Shown in pieces: positions 1 through 9,038 of a DNA stretch of 64,000 bases (its first letter is position 1; each line of letters begins with the position of its first letter). A model generated the notes under the pieces. It made no database searches and was not told where the DNA came from. It was given only the letters and a program-made list of their open reading frames with translations. Location of the stretch: assembly GCA_030737835.1 (NCBI GenBank), contig JAUJYN010000015.1, positions 2,969,685-3,033,684 on the forward strand. Reading direction: 5' to 3'. A program made the position numbers and the translations under genes. Source of the stretch: Acorus gramineus. Its lineage: Eukaryota; Streptophyta; Magnoliopsida; Acorales; Acoraceae.

Positions 1-302
1 CTTACCAAAAGAGGGAAACGGAAAGGGGGAGGTGCGGGGCTCTCGACGCGCCCACGGCCACCTCAACCACCACTACCACCACCACCACCTCTTCAGCCTC
101 TCCTCAGCCTCCTCCTTGGCTGAAAATCAGGGGGGAAGGATCATGAGGAGGGAGCTTGAGATAAGAGAAGATCAACAACAACAACAAAACCTAGCACCAC
201 TTCCTCCTCCACCATCTTCTACTCTTTGTGACATTTAATCAAACACATGGGAGGCTTGAGAGAGAGGAAGAGAGAGCCCAAGAAAAATGGGCGTGGAAGT
301 GA

Positions 303-350
<48 letters not shown>

Positions 351-842
351 ATTTGTTGCACACAAATATCTAAAAGGGATGGAAATGACAAAATAATCCT
401 TTGACTAGAAATTCTGCGCAAGCTTCACTAGAACAGCCATAACTTCCTCGATATAGCTCCGAATTGCACAATTCCAATTCCGTTGGAAAGCCAAGAAGAT
501 TATCTACAACTTTTATGTTTATGCCAAGATCAAATAATCCCTCCAGCTATTTCGAAATTAGAGCTAAACATTGAACAGGGCTGCTGCCAAAATTTCCATC
601 CCCGGGGTATACTTGGAAAAATACTCATAACTTTTACTACAGGAATCCAGTTGATCTAATTCCACTTTTGTACGAAAGCTAACTCAAAACTGGACATCTC
701 ATAATAAAATCATATTTAAACCTCTTCATCTTGGATTTTAACAAAATCAAATCCAAATACCAAATTGGAAATACATAACTTCGAGGAAAAATTATGTAGC
801 CAAATTTTCAATCAGAGCGCTCCAAATGACACAGGTACAACA
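1..842 (-). mobile_element. TKY LTR copy 1 (partial; U3 and first exon)
   Basis: This is the 5' part of a Tekay-like LTR read on the minus strand. Its terminus TGTTGTACCTGTGTC lies at 842, and the window cuts it at the other end. The first bases, CTTACC, are the reverse complement of the GGTAAG donor seen in sibling copies, so the copy is cut just inside its intron 1. The segment matches 13577-14397 and 25507-26329 closely: the same His/Pro-rich shadow frame near the start, the GA tract, then a block ending in TCCAAATGACACAGG. It sits in the leader of Tat-3, which therefore is older. Confidence 0.85.
301..346. repeat. (GA)n microsatellite inside TKY LTR copy 1
   Basis: An almost uninterrupted GA dinucleotide run of about 45 bp. 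It lies in the polypurine region that on the LTR sense strand is a CT-rich tract of the predicted first exon. Sibling copies have shorter GA or CT runs at the same place. Confidence 0.95.
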
Positions 843-2465
843 TGCGGAGAGTAAACTCCCGACGAGAAAGTATTTCTCGGGTCAAGGTGATCTATCGGGT
901 GTCGGTGTGGATTTTTGACTGGGTGATGATGATGTGTTGTGTCGAATCCGGGTTCCTTCAAGTTTGGTTCCGTTACGCGCAGGGCGCTCCAAATCGCCAC
1001 TTGATGGATCGTCCAAGGTTGCTCGACCGCTTCTAGGGACGGTGTGATCGCCACTTGCTTTTCCTCAAAAACAAGGAAAGAGGATTTCTTTTGTTACTCA
1101 CCTATAGCGGGAAGTAATGGATTCTCTTCACGTTAACGCAGCTGACCACGCAACGCGGTGAAACTCAAGTACCTCGCACAAAAATGATTAAGATCCGGTT
1201 AGAGAAAGAGTGTAGTAAATTATTCTAAAATAAAAAAATGAAAAGATATTAAATATGACTCTTGAACACGCACCGCGTTGGTTTGTTTGGGGAGGGGACT
1301 AATAATGATTTTACTAACCCCTCCCCAAAAGATTTACCCCTTTAAAATGCAATGAAAAATGGGTTGGGATTGATAATGCTATAACTAAAGGATGTAAATG
1401 AAAATAAAAGAAAAGGAGACAAGATAACAAAGAAAGCCCTGTTTTATGTTAGAGCTTCTCCATCAACTTCTTCTTCTTCCTCCCTCTCTCCCTCTCACTG
1501 TTCACTCTCACTCTCACACTCAGATCTTTCTCGGCTATTTCTTCTTGCCTCAGCCTCTCTCACACTTTTAAGCAAATAAGCCCAAAAAATAAAACTCTTT
1601 TAATACTCCTTGCAAAACCCAAACAGCCAAACCCCTTTGAATAAAAACCAAAACCCCTCCTCTTTTTCTTTTTCTTTTTGTTCCTCCAAACAGCCTGGGC
1701 ACCTCTGTTTTCATTAAAATAGCCCAAGGTCCCTCCTCTTTTGTTTTTTTTTTTTTTTCTTTGCTTCCAAACAACCCGGGTGCCTCCTTCTTAATTCCTT
1801 GCAAAACAGCCCCAAAAACTCCCCCCTCTAAAACAGCCGACCTCCCCCTCCTTTTATAGCCTCTTGAAAACAACCAAATGCCATTGTTTTCCATCCTTTC
1901 TCCCTCTAATTAAAACCATCCAAATGACCTCCTCACAGTTCCAATCACTTCTCCTTTTCTCTCTTGTACTTGCCCTTTTGAACCAGCCAATACAAAGAGC
2001 CCAACTCATCTTTCTTAGCCCCTAAGAAAAACATTTTGAGACACCCTCCCATACCCTTTCAAATCCAACATTTGATTTCCCTTACTCTCTTACTTTTTTT
2101 TTTTTACTTCATGCATGGGCTTTCTTTGTGTACGTGGGGAGTGAGAGTGTCACATGAGAAGTGGTGTTGGATGTCATATGTATGGTGTGGAATGTATGTA
2201 TATGATTTTTGATGAGTAAGTCATAAGTTTGGATGAGAGATATGCATGGCTAGTGACTTGTGTGCATGAGAGGCATGAAAGAGTGTGAGTGATATATGAG
2301 TGTGTGTGATGTATGTATTTATATGGATGCATGGCATTGGGTTATACACTTATGAAATCATAGCAAGTAGAAAAATAATGCATTTGGAACAAGTATTGAA
2401 CTGATTTGGATATCGCTAGGGATAAGTAAATTGGATCTCAAACTGGTCAAAATGGGGTATCTACA
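843..2465 (-). mobile_element. Tat-3: minus-strand Ty3/gypsy 5' LTR plus start of leader
   Basis: On the minus strand an LTR begins TGTAGATACCCCATTTTG at 2465 and ends AAAAGCA at 1056 (1410 bp). It is followed at once by a primer-site-like sequence and about 210 bp of leader (843-1055), then interrupted by TKY LTR copy 1. TGTAGATACCC is also the start of the Tat-2 LTR at 31764. The LTR holds long T and CT tracts (1450-1560, 1740-1765) and no convincing ORF; the 108-residue minus frame at 1568-1894 is Lys/Arg-rich low complexity. It was inserted into Tat-1, whose coding sequence stops at 2466-2470. The rest lies beyond the window. Confidence 0.7.
1036..1053 (-). other. Putative primer binding site of Tat-3
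   Basis: TGGCGATCACACCGTCCC on the minus strand begins 3 nt after the CA end of the 1056-2465 LTR. It resembles the TGGCGAC/TGGCGCC-type primer sites I associate with Tat-lineage elements, and the site at 33033-33050 (TGGCGATCACGGTGGGAC). The tRNA was not identified. Confidence 0.6.
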
Positions 2466-2470
2466 TCGGT

Positions 2471-3255
2471 ACCTGTTCGAGGTCTTCAAGAACCTTGTCT
2501 TCGGGACCGGGCCGGCGCTCATCGCCCTTGACTTGGTCATGAAGTAATTGCTACCTTTTTGGATGAATTTCTCCATCCTTAGGCTGCTCCTCGAACTCAG
2601 GTAGGGCGGACTTCCCTACCATCGCCGCCATGTAGCACTGTTTCGTGGCAACTTGGTCTCCTCGAATTTCCATTATCCCCTCGATTGTGGGGAAACGGAG
2701 CCGTTGATGGTAAGTGGATGGAATCGCCTTCATTGCTGCAAGCCAGGTTCGTCCAAAGATGGCGTTGTATGGAGATGGGAGGTCCATGGTAGTGAACTCT
2801 GTCATAGCGGTCTGATTCCCTGCTCGAACCGATAATGTAATTCATTCGGCAGGGACGACTCGCGCTCTGTTGAATGCAACTAGAGGATCTTTTGTTGGAG
2901 TAAGATCGGCGGCTTTTAACCCCATCCAAAGATAAGGATTCATGAAGAGGATGTCGGCCGAGCTTCCTGTATCAACATTATTCCTCTTAACATTGAAATT
3001 AGAGATACGCATAGTGATTACCAGTGCATCCGAGTGTGGAGCCTGGACTCCTTCCAAGTCGGCATCAGAGAAAGTGATGGCTACTTCATCACCATTTCTC
3101 GGTTTCTTCACGACCAGTTTCGGGCTTTGGTCGATCTGCATCATTTTGAAGGAGACCTGCATCTTCCTCGAATCTCGTCGGGTGCTTTTTGACGTGACGA
3201 AGTGTGGTATGCCTCCAAAAATGATGTCAATCCGCTGAAGTGTTAGGGTCAATAT
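2471..3255 (-). pseudogene. Tat-1 protease / start of pol (interrupted)
   Basis: The minus strand encodes a retroviral-type aspartic protease that would cleave the Gag-Pol polyprotein. Visible in order are the pre-protease segment ITFSDADLEGVQAPHSDA near 3080, the active-site motif DTGSSADILF near 2945-2975 and, in a shifted frame, the flap-distal FGRTWLAAMKA...HQRLRFPT segment near 2690-2760. The two halves are in different frames, so at least one indel breaks it. The 5' side joins the gag segment at 6017 once the 2.76-kb LTR and its AATAT duplication are discounted. The 3' side stops at the Tat-3 terminus. RT never appears. It cannot make a working enzyme. Confidence 0.8.
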
Positions 3256-3813
3256 TGTCACGCCCCAGGGCGGCCGTCCCCGATACGTGGCAAATATATA
3301 TAATATCAGCAGTCCATACACGAGATCAATAAAAGACTCTACACAACATCAAAGGTAATAACGCAATTAACAAGGTAGCTGACATAATATATATACATAT
3401 AGCGGAAGCTTAAACGACTAAGTCTGTAATTCAAAGACATATTATAGACCATAATACATAATCAACTGTCCTGTGAGAGCCAATATAAAACAAAGACATC
3501 AACATACAAGTACTGTGCCCAAGCACGAGTAACAATACATACAAGGAAAAAAAGGGGGATGCTGATGGCCTCTCACTCGCAAGACCCAAAACGCGAACGC
3601 TGCTCCACTACTGGTGCGACGCCTCGAAGAGCTCCTCCTTCAGATCCGACTCAGCGACAACTGGAGGAAAAAGTATGCGAGGGGTGAGCCACACGCTCAG
3701 TGAATGGTACAATCCATGCAACACAACTCATATTAACCTTTAAAATCATTAAAGTCCCTAAGATGGGAGTAACTACACAAATTGGTGGGTCGTAGCGACG
3801 CCGACCCACCACA

Positions 3814-3834
3814 CCCTCACCCTCACCCTCACCC
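3814..3834 (-). repeat. Potential G-quadruplex motif in TKY LTR copy 2
   Basis: Four CCC runs separated by TCA at 3814-3834 give GGGTGAGGGTGAGGGTGAGGG on the LTR sense strand, except that the motif ends with the last GGG. Equivalent motifs occur in most TKY LTRs, for example 28902-28925 and 63571-63594. Confidence 0.7.
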
Positions 3835-4700
3835 TTTAGAGGTGACATAGGACTTTTGGGAGAGATTAGACTGCTCTACATCCTTGGTCCACCGGTAGCC
3901 CTTTCCCCGGGTAGCCTCTACCTGGTATACTCCCACGATCAGTACGTTCCCGAACGCATCGGTAGTACCTACGGATGGGAGCCCTCTGTCAGGACAGCTT
4001 TTCTAATGCCGGGTAGTTCCTACACGGATCCAACGAAGGGGAGAAAACAATCTACACTAGCGGATACGATCCTCTTGGATCCGACGACACAGGTTACTAA
4101 ACGCCGATAAGGTAATGAAATCTCAAGAATTCCCTCCAGGGCGCATAACTCAGATGCGGGGGGAAAAATCATATCATTCATAGCGTCAGTGCCATGGTAT
4201 GACCCCATCAGAGGTCATACTCTTGCTTAATCGCATTAGGCAAGGTTCATGGCCTCATATAAGTATAAGGGTAATATACAGCATATAATTAATTAAGCAA
4301 GGAATTTATCATGGAAGTATTTTAAATAATATAACAACAAGTTACAATATCATCTAAGGCATGCTTATACTTATATATTCTCATTTTGGTTTAACTAAAT
4401 TAATTTAGATGGGAACATGCATGGATCAATGCTTTTCTAACATGGGACATGGTATCTAGGCATGTATGGGCTCCTATACATGATACATGGATGTATAACC
4501 CTAGCATACAATGTCTAACATGGCATGGGTGCATCATAGCAAAACATGCATTATCATATGTTTTTATTCACACAAGTTAATATGCAGTTATGGTGCCCCA
4601 GGGGAGGGCAATGCACGTCAACGTGCATCAACGCCTCCCCACTGGGTTGGATCGACCCACTCACCGCAACCCAGGTCATTGCGTGACCGTTCACCGAGAT

Positions 4701-5263
4701 CTGCAAGACGAGGGCATCCAAATTGGTGAGTATAATTACGTAAATATACTTAGAATTTACAAGAAATGCCAAGACTTGGACAAGCACGCATACGGGCTCG
4801 CACGCATGCGAGTACGCATGTCCGAGTGCCCTGACACCTATCCGAACTCTCGGGCAGTCACACGCGTGGCCCCCGCACGCATAAGCACGCGCGCACGTGC
4901 CCCCGCACCCCCTGGCGCACTGCCGCGCGCCCAATTGCGCGCCTAGACGCGCTACCGCAAGCACCCGCGCGCACTGCGCGTCCCGTCCGCGTGCACTCTC
5001 CCGCTTTGCGTGCCCGCGCCAACGCCCCACGTGCACGCTCATCCGCCTCCGGGTAAGCGCGCGCGCCCGCCAGCGCGCCCGACTGTGCGTGCCAGCACCC
5101 CTCTGCACGCTTGTCTGCGTGCGCACGCGCGTGTGTGCCCAGACCTCCCCCAACCCCTCCCTTGCCCTCTCACACACCCTAACCCACCTACATAGCATGC
5201 TTGACATCCCCAACAGCCCCAACAACAAGAAAAACACAAAGATAGGGGAGGAGGAGAGCCTAC
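4701..5263 (-). other. Predicted LTR intron 1 in TKY copy 2 (563 bp)
   Basis: The sense-strand donor is TTG|GTAGGCTC at 5263 and the acceptor CGTCTTGCAG|ATCTCGG at 4701. Most of the interior (about 4795-5130) is alternating CG/CA/TG sequence. Boundaries align with those in the other copies. The donor here is weaker than GTAAGT. Confidence 0.6.
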
Positions 5264-5490
5264 CAAGTGAGGGGGAAGGAAAGGGAAGGCTCGAGGGCCC
5301 CTCGTGTGCACCAACGGTTACCACAACCCCTCAAACTCCTCCTCAGCCTTCTAATGGCTGCAAAACAGGAGCAAAAAGGGAGCATGAGAGGGAGCCTAAG
5401 AGAAGGGAAAGAGGGAAAGAATCAACTACAACAACAATAACAACACAAAAGCACACCTTGTGCTCCTTCTTCTCCTTCTTTTCCTTCAAA

Positions 5491-5512
5491 AACACACACA
5501 CACACACACACA
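5491..5512. repeat. (CA)n microsatellite in TKY LTR copy 2
   Basis: A run of about ten CA dinucleotides within the first-exon part of the LTR. Sibling LTRs have TG/CA runs in the corresponding region (19336-19368, 27277-27311, 61867-61903). Confidence 0.9.
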
Positions 5513-6016
5513 ATCAAGAGAGGGAGAGGGAGGCGTGAGAGGGGGGTGAAAGAGAGAGAGAGGGAGCATTTTTGCTTAAATGGGGGGGGGGTGGTGATGA
5601 GAAGGGAAAAGGGGGGGGGTGAACTTAAGCTAATCTCACCCACACACACCAAAAATAACCAATGGTTTCTTAACCATTAAGCAAGAGGGGGATGAGGTTA
5701 CCCAAGGTGACCATAACCACAAAAATATCCCAACACTATTCCACCAAACAAACTAGTAATGACCGAAACCCGGATACGATTCGGAACTGCATAATTTTTA
5801 AAACGTTATTGGAATTCGATGAAATTTTTATGGGTAGTACTAAATGGTACCAGGACCCATAATATGCAGTTAGATTTTCAATCGGAGTACTCGAACTCAC
5901 GCAGATAGCTAAAAGTCCAAAATTTTAGCGACTCCGATCGAAAAAAGAAAAATTGAAAAATGGCCAGAAATGACCCAAATGTGACTAATAGGCTAAAAAG
6001 TGACACATATATAATA

Positions 6017-7596
6017 AATATTCATCACATTCTGCTCACCGGAAGCTGGAGTCTTCTCGATAGGAACATATTCCTTCAAGTGCCCCCTTTGGACCTGGTT
6101 CTCCAAGAATCCCCGGAGGATACGGCATTGGTCGGTAGTATGGCCCACACTCTTGTGGTAGTCACAGCGGAGAGTTTGATCCCGCTTTGACTTGTCACTC
6201 CTCATGGGTGCAGGCCATTGGAACCACGACTCCCCCTTGATTTTGGACAGGATCTGCGATGGAGGGATCTTGAAGAACATCCCCCGTCCTTCTCGCACCT
6301 CGTTTGTTGAGGCACCAGGCTTCTTGCCCTTCTCGCCCCGCTGGTCCTTCTGACGCGGCTCTTGTGGTCGTTTTATTGCTGGTGATGAGGTGGTGGCTGT
6401 TGGCGAAGACTGGGGCACAGCCACCACCTGCTTAAGGATCCTAGATTCTTCTTCCACCTTGGCGTACTTTTCAGCACGCCCCATCAAATCACGTAAGTCG
6501 AACGGAGTGCGCTTGATAAGCGACTCCTTGAGGCCGTTTTTGGATGGCAGGCCGTTTCAGAAAGCCATTATTGCAGCGTCCTCATTGCAGTCTTCGACTT
6601 CAAACTTCAGGATGCGAAAGCGATCGACAAACTGTAGAATCGTATCCCCTGACTGCATTTGGATCTTCATGAGATCGATTGCCGAGATCCTTCTTCCTCT
6701 GCCGATTACAGATGAAGTGCTCGGCAAACATAGTGCCGAGCTCCTCGAAAGTTCTGATTGTCGCAGGTGGAAGGAGATGGAACAAAGTCAGCCCGGCCCC
6801 TTCCTGGCTCGAGGGGAAGAGGCGGCACATAAGCCCATCATAGAGCTCATACAATGCCATCGAATGTCGAAACACCAAGATATGATCGTAGGGATCCGTC
6901 GTACCATTGTATAGCTTGAATTTGGGTTGAACAAACTTTCGGGGAAGTCGTTCTTTGAGAATCTCTACATAAAATGGGGAGGTGAATCCCCGTATTGCGT
7001 GCTCCATCATCTCGTGATTCGAAACGCGACGTACCTCAAAGTGCAAGGTGTAACGAGGCTGTACTACTGCTCCCCCAATTTGCTGGCGGGGTGGAGAGTT
7101 ATACTGATGTCCTTCTGATACTTTGTGTAGAGCTGATCACCCTCGGTGCATTTGCCTCTGAGAGGCCTCCCACCGGGCGGAGTGTTCTCCATGAGGTGAG
7201 CGCTCGCACCTCTGCTCTTCATGAGGCCTTTGACCCGCTCGAGGAGTGCGTGAACGCCAATGAGATCGCTGCCTTTGGTTGGAGGAAGAAGTACTTCCCT
7301 CCGAACCTTCGACACTAATGGTCAGGGGGTTGGGCAGTACAGGAGGCGGTGGGCGAATTTTCTCCTGGACTGGCTGTTGATGATGCATGTTCGTATAGAA
7401 CTGTTGCATTGAGGCTTCGATCATCTACTGCATTGATACTTGCAGACGGGTAAATAGAGTTTCTTGCGTGGACTCCATTACCTGCTTGAGGTCCTGGACC
7501 TGACTAACCAGGTTTTCCGGTGAGCCGTCAGCAGCATCGGATGGGAGAACGTTTCGTTCCTATCATCCTCCTACATTGGTGTCACTAGGATTTGAC
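6017..7596 (-). pseudogene. Tat-1 gag (degenerate)
   Basis: Gag forms the particle that packages the element RNA. Translation on the minus strand would begin near 7596 (MSNPSDTNVGG), with a stop within a dozen codons. The capsid-like domain is read around 6600-7046: KFKLYNGTTDPYDHILVFRH, then LFPSSQEGAGLTLFHLLPP and FAEHFICNRQRKKD. A zinc knuckle of the form C-x2-H-x4-H-x4-C (CDYHKSVGHTTDQC) lies near 6120-6160. The copy needs several frame changes and includes stops, so it is dead. The end meets the AATAT duplication at 6017-6021. The CHHC knuckle is shared with Tat-2 and supports the lineage. Confidence 0.8.
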
Positions 7597-7624
7597 ATTG
7601 CGGACACTGGCTTTTTGTTTCAAT

Positions 7625-7642
7625 GTCCCACAGGCGACGCCA
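7625..7642 (-). other. Putative primer binding site of Tat-1
   Basis: TGGCGTCGCCTGTGGGAC on the minus strand lies 3 nt downstream of an LTR end (CCACCTCA at 7646) and about 30 nt upstream of the gag start. It differs by a few bases from the TGGCGCCGTCTGTGGGA form I associate with Tat-type elements. Confidence 0.65.
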
Positions 7643-7857
7643 AACTGAGGTGGATATTTCCCCCCTTCAATTAAATTTGTAAATCTCTTGGGAAAAATGA
7701 ACTTCGGCTATATGAATTTTTTGGCTATGTTTTACTTTCTCAATGACTGTATAGAAAATGACATACAATTGTTATGCCTGTGTCATTTGGAGCCATTTCG
7801 GTTAAGCCTTGGTCACATCTGGGTCATTTAGGGCCTTTTTCTTTTTCGATCGGAGTC

Positions 7858-7871
7858 GCTAAAATTTTAGC
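7858..7871. promoter_or_regulatory. Conserved U3 palindrome GCTAAAATTTTAGC
   Basis: A perfect 14-bp palindrome just after CGATCGGAGTC in the U3 of copy 3. The core CTAAAATTTTAG recurs in other copies (26959-26970, 61547-61558) always next to CGATCGGA. Conservation between U3 subtypes suggests a protein site; the factor is unknown. Confidence 0.4.
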
Positions 7872-8520
7872 TTTTAGCCACCTGCGGGAGTTGGAGTACT
7901 TTGATTGAAAATCTAACTGCATATTATGGGTCCTGGTACCGTTTTGTACTACCCATAAAAATTTCATCAAATTCTGGTAACGTTTTGAAAAAATATGCAG
8001 TTCCGAACCATATCCGGGTTTTGAGAGTTCCTGGTTTGGTGGGTCGAATAGTGTGAGATATTTTTGAGGATGTGGTAACCTTTGGTAACCTTACCACCCT
8101 TTGCTTAGTGGTGAAGCAACCTTTGGTTATTTTTGAGTGTTTGAGGGTGAGAATAGGCTTAAGTGCACCCCCCTTTTTCTCTCCTTCTCATCACCCCCCC
8201 CCAAAGTGAGGAAAAATATCTCTCTCTCTCTCTCACTCATGTCTCCCTCTCCCTCTCTGTTTTTCTCTGTGTGTGTGTGTTGTTAATGAAGGAAAAGATG
8301 AAGAAGAAGCACAAGAAAGAGTGAGAAAGGGTGAGTATGTGTTGTTGTTGTTGTTGTTTCTCTTCTCTCTATCCCCTTCTCATGCCCCTTTGCACCCCTG
8401 TTTTCTGCCATGAAGGGCTTGAGGAGATGCTGATGAGGTGGTGGTGGTGGTGGTGGTGGTTGAGGTGGTTGTGGGTGTGTCGAGAACCCCGCATCTCCCC
8501 ATTTCCCTCCCCCTGTTTTG

Positions 8521-9038
8521 GTAAGGCAGCACTCTGTATTTTAAAGATCTCAGTAAATCTAGTATTTGGAGGCACATTCTTAGGATTATGTCTTCATATG
8601 ATATGATAATCTATGTGTCTGGTTGTTATATATGAAATTTGGAGTCATTATGATATCTTTGGTGTAAGGTAGGACCTGTTTTGCATGGCCTGTCCAGATT
8701 CGCGTAGGAATTGACCAGCTTCTGGAAACGATTTGTTTGGGGCTTGTAGAGGAAATATTAGGATTTAATGTCTTCATGGCTTATGATCCCAGCATATCAG
8801 ATAATGTGCATGATTTATTTCATAATTTTTGGAAGTGTATTGGGTGCTGTGGAGATCAATTAGTAGGTCTGGTTGCAGCAGGTTTGGCAGTTTTGCTCGG
8901 TTGTGTGTCAAGGAGTTGTTTGCATGTGTCTTGTGTGATAATATGGAAGTATCAGGAGTTAGGGACTTCATGAAGTAGGCTTATATGTGTGATAGGAGGT
9001 TCCATATTTAATTGTGGATCATTGGTTGTGTTTTGCAG
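8521..9038 (+). other. Predicted LTR intron 1 in TKY copy 3 (518 bp, not CpG-rich)
   Basis: Donor CTGTTTTG|GTAAGGC at 8521, acceptor GTGTTTTGCAG|ATCTCG at 9038. Flanking exons align with other copies: upstream ...CATCTCCCC...TTTTG, downstream a 36-nt exon ending GGGTTGCG before GTGAGTGG. The interior has no resemblance to the CpG-rich introns of other copies. Exon conservation with intron replacement is what a real intron would show. Confidence 0.65.

Larger units (their letters stand above)
3256..6016 (-). mobile_element. TKY LTR copy 2: solo LTR with AATAT target duplication
   Basis: A complete LTR of 2761 bp on the minus strand. On the plus strand it starts TGTCACGCCCCAGGGCGG at 3256 and ends TGACACATATATAATA at 6016 (family end ATAACA, with one C-to-T change). 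AATAT is present on both sides, at 3251-3255 and 6017-6021. The insertion splits the gag/protease region of Tat-1. The sense-strand layout is U3 with the AAATTTTAGC block (about 5925), a CT-rich first exon, intron 1 (4701-5263), a short exon, and a long 3' part containing CACCCTCACCCTC. Long frames on both strands across 4550-5540 are shadows of the CpG-rich intron. Confidence 0.92.

Noticed and set aside
1568..1894. 108-residue minus-strand frame in the Tat-3 LTR
   Set aside because: Lys/Gly-rich low complexity from T- and CT-rich DNA inside an LTR; no recognisable domain.
902..2470. TCGGT at 902-906 and 2466-2470 as a target duplication of a Tat-3 solo LTR
   Set aside because: The left copy is not followed by an LTR CA/TG end, and a better LTR end with a primer-like site is at 1056. 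A 5-bp match over this distance is likely by chance.
4554..5538. Long open frames on both strands over the CpG-rich part of TKY copy 2
   Set aside because: They are Arg/Ala/Pro/Cys-rich translations of alternating CG/CA sequence, open on both strands because stops are rare there. The same happens at 19770-20470, 24840-25430, 27710-28135, 56566-57345 and 62281-62947. No conserved domain, and the blocks differ between copies.
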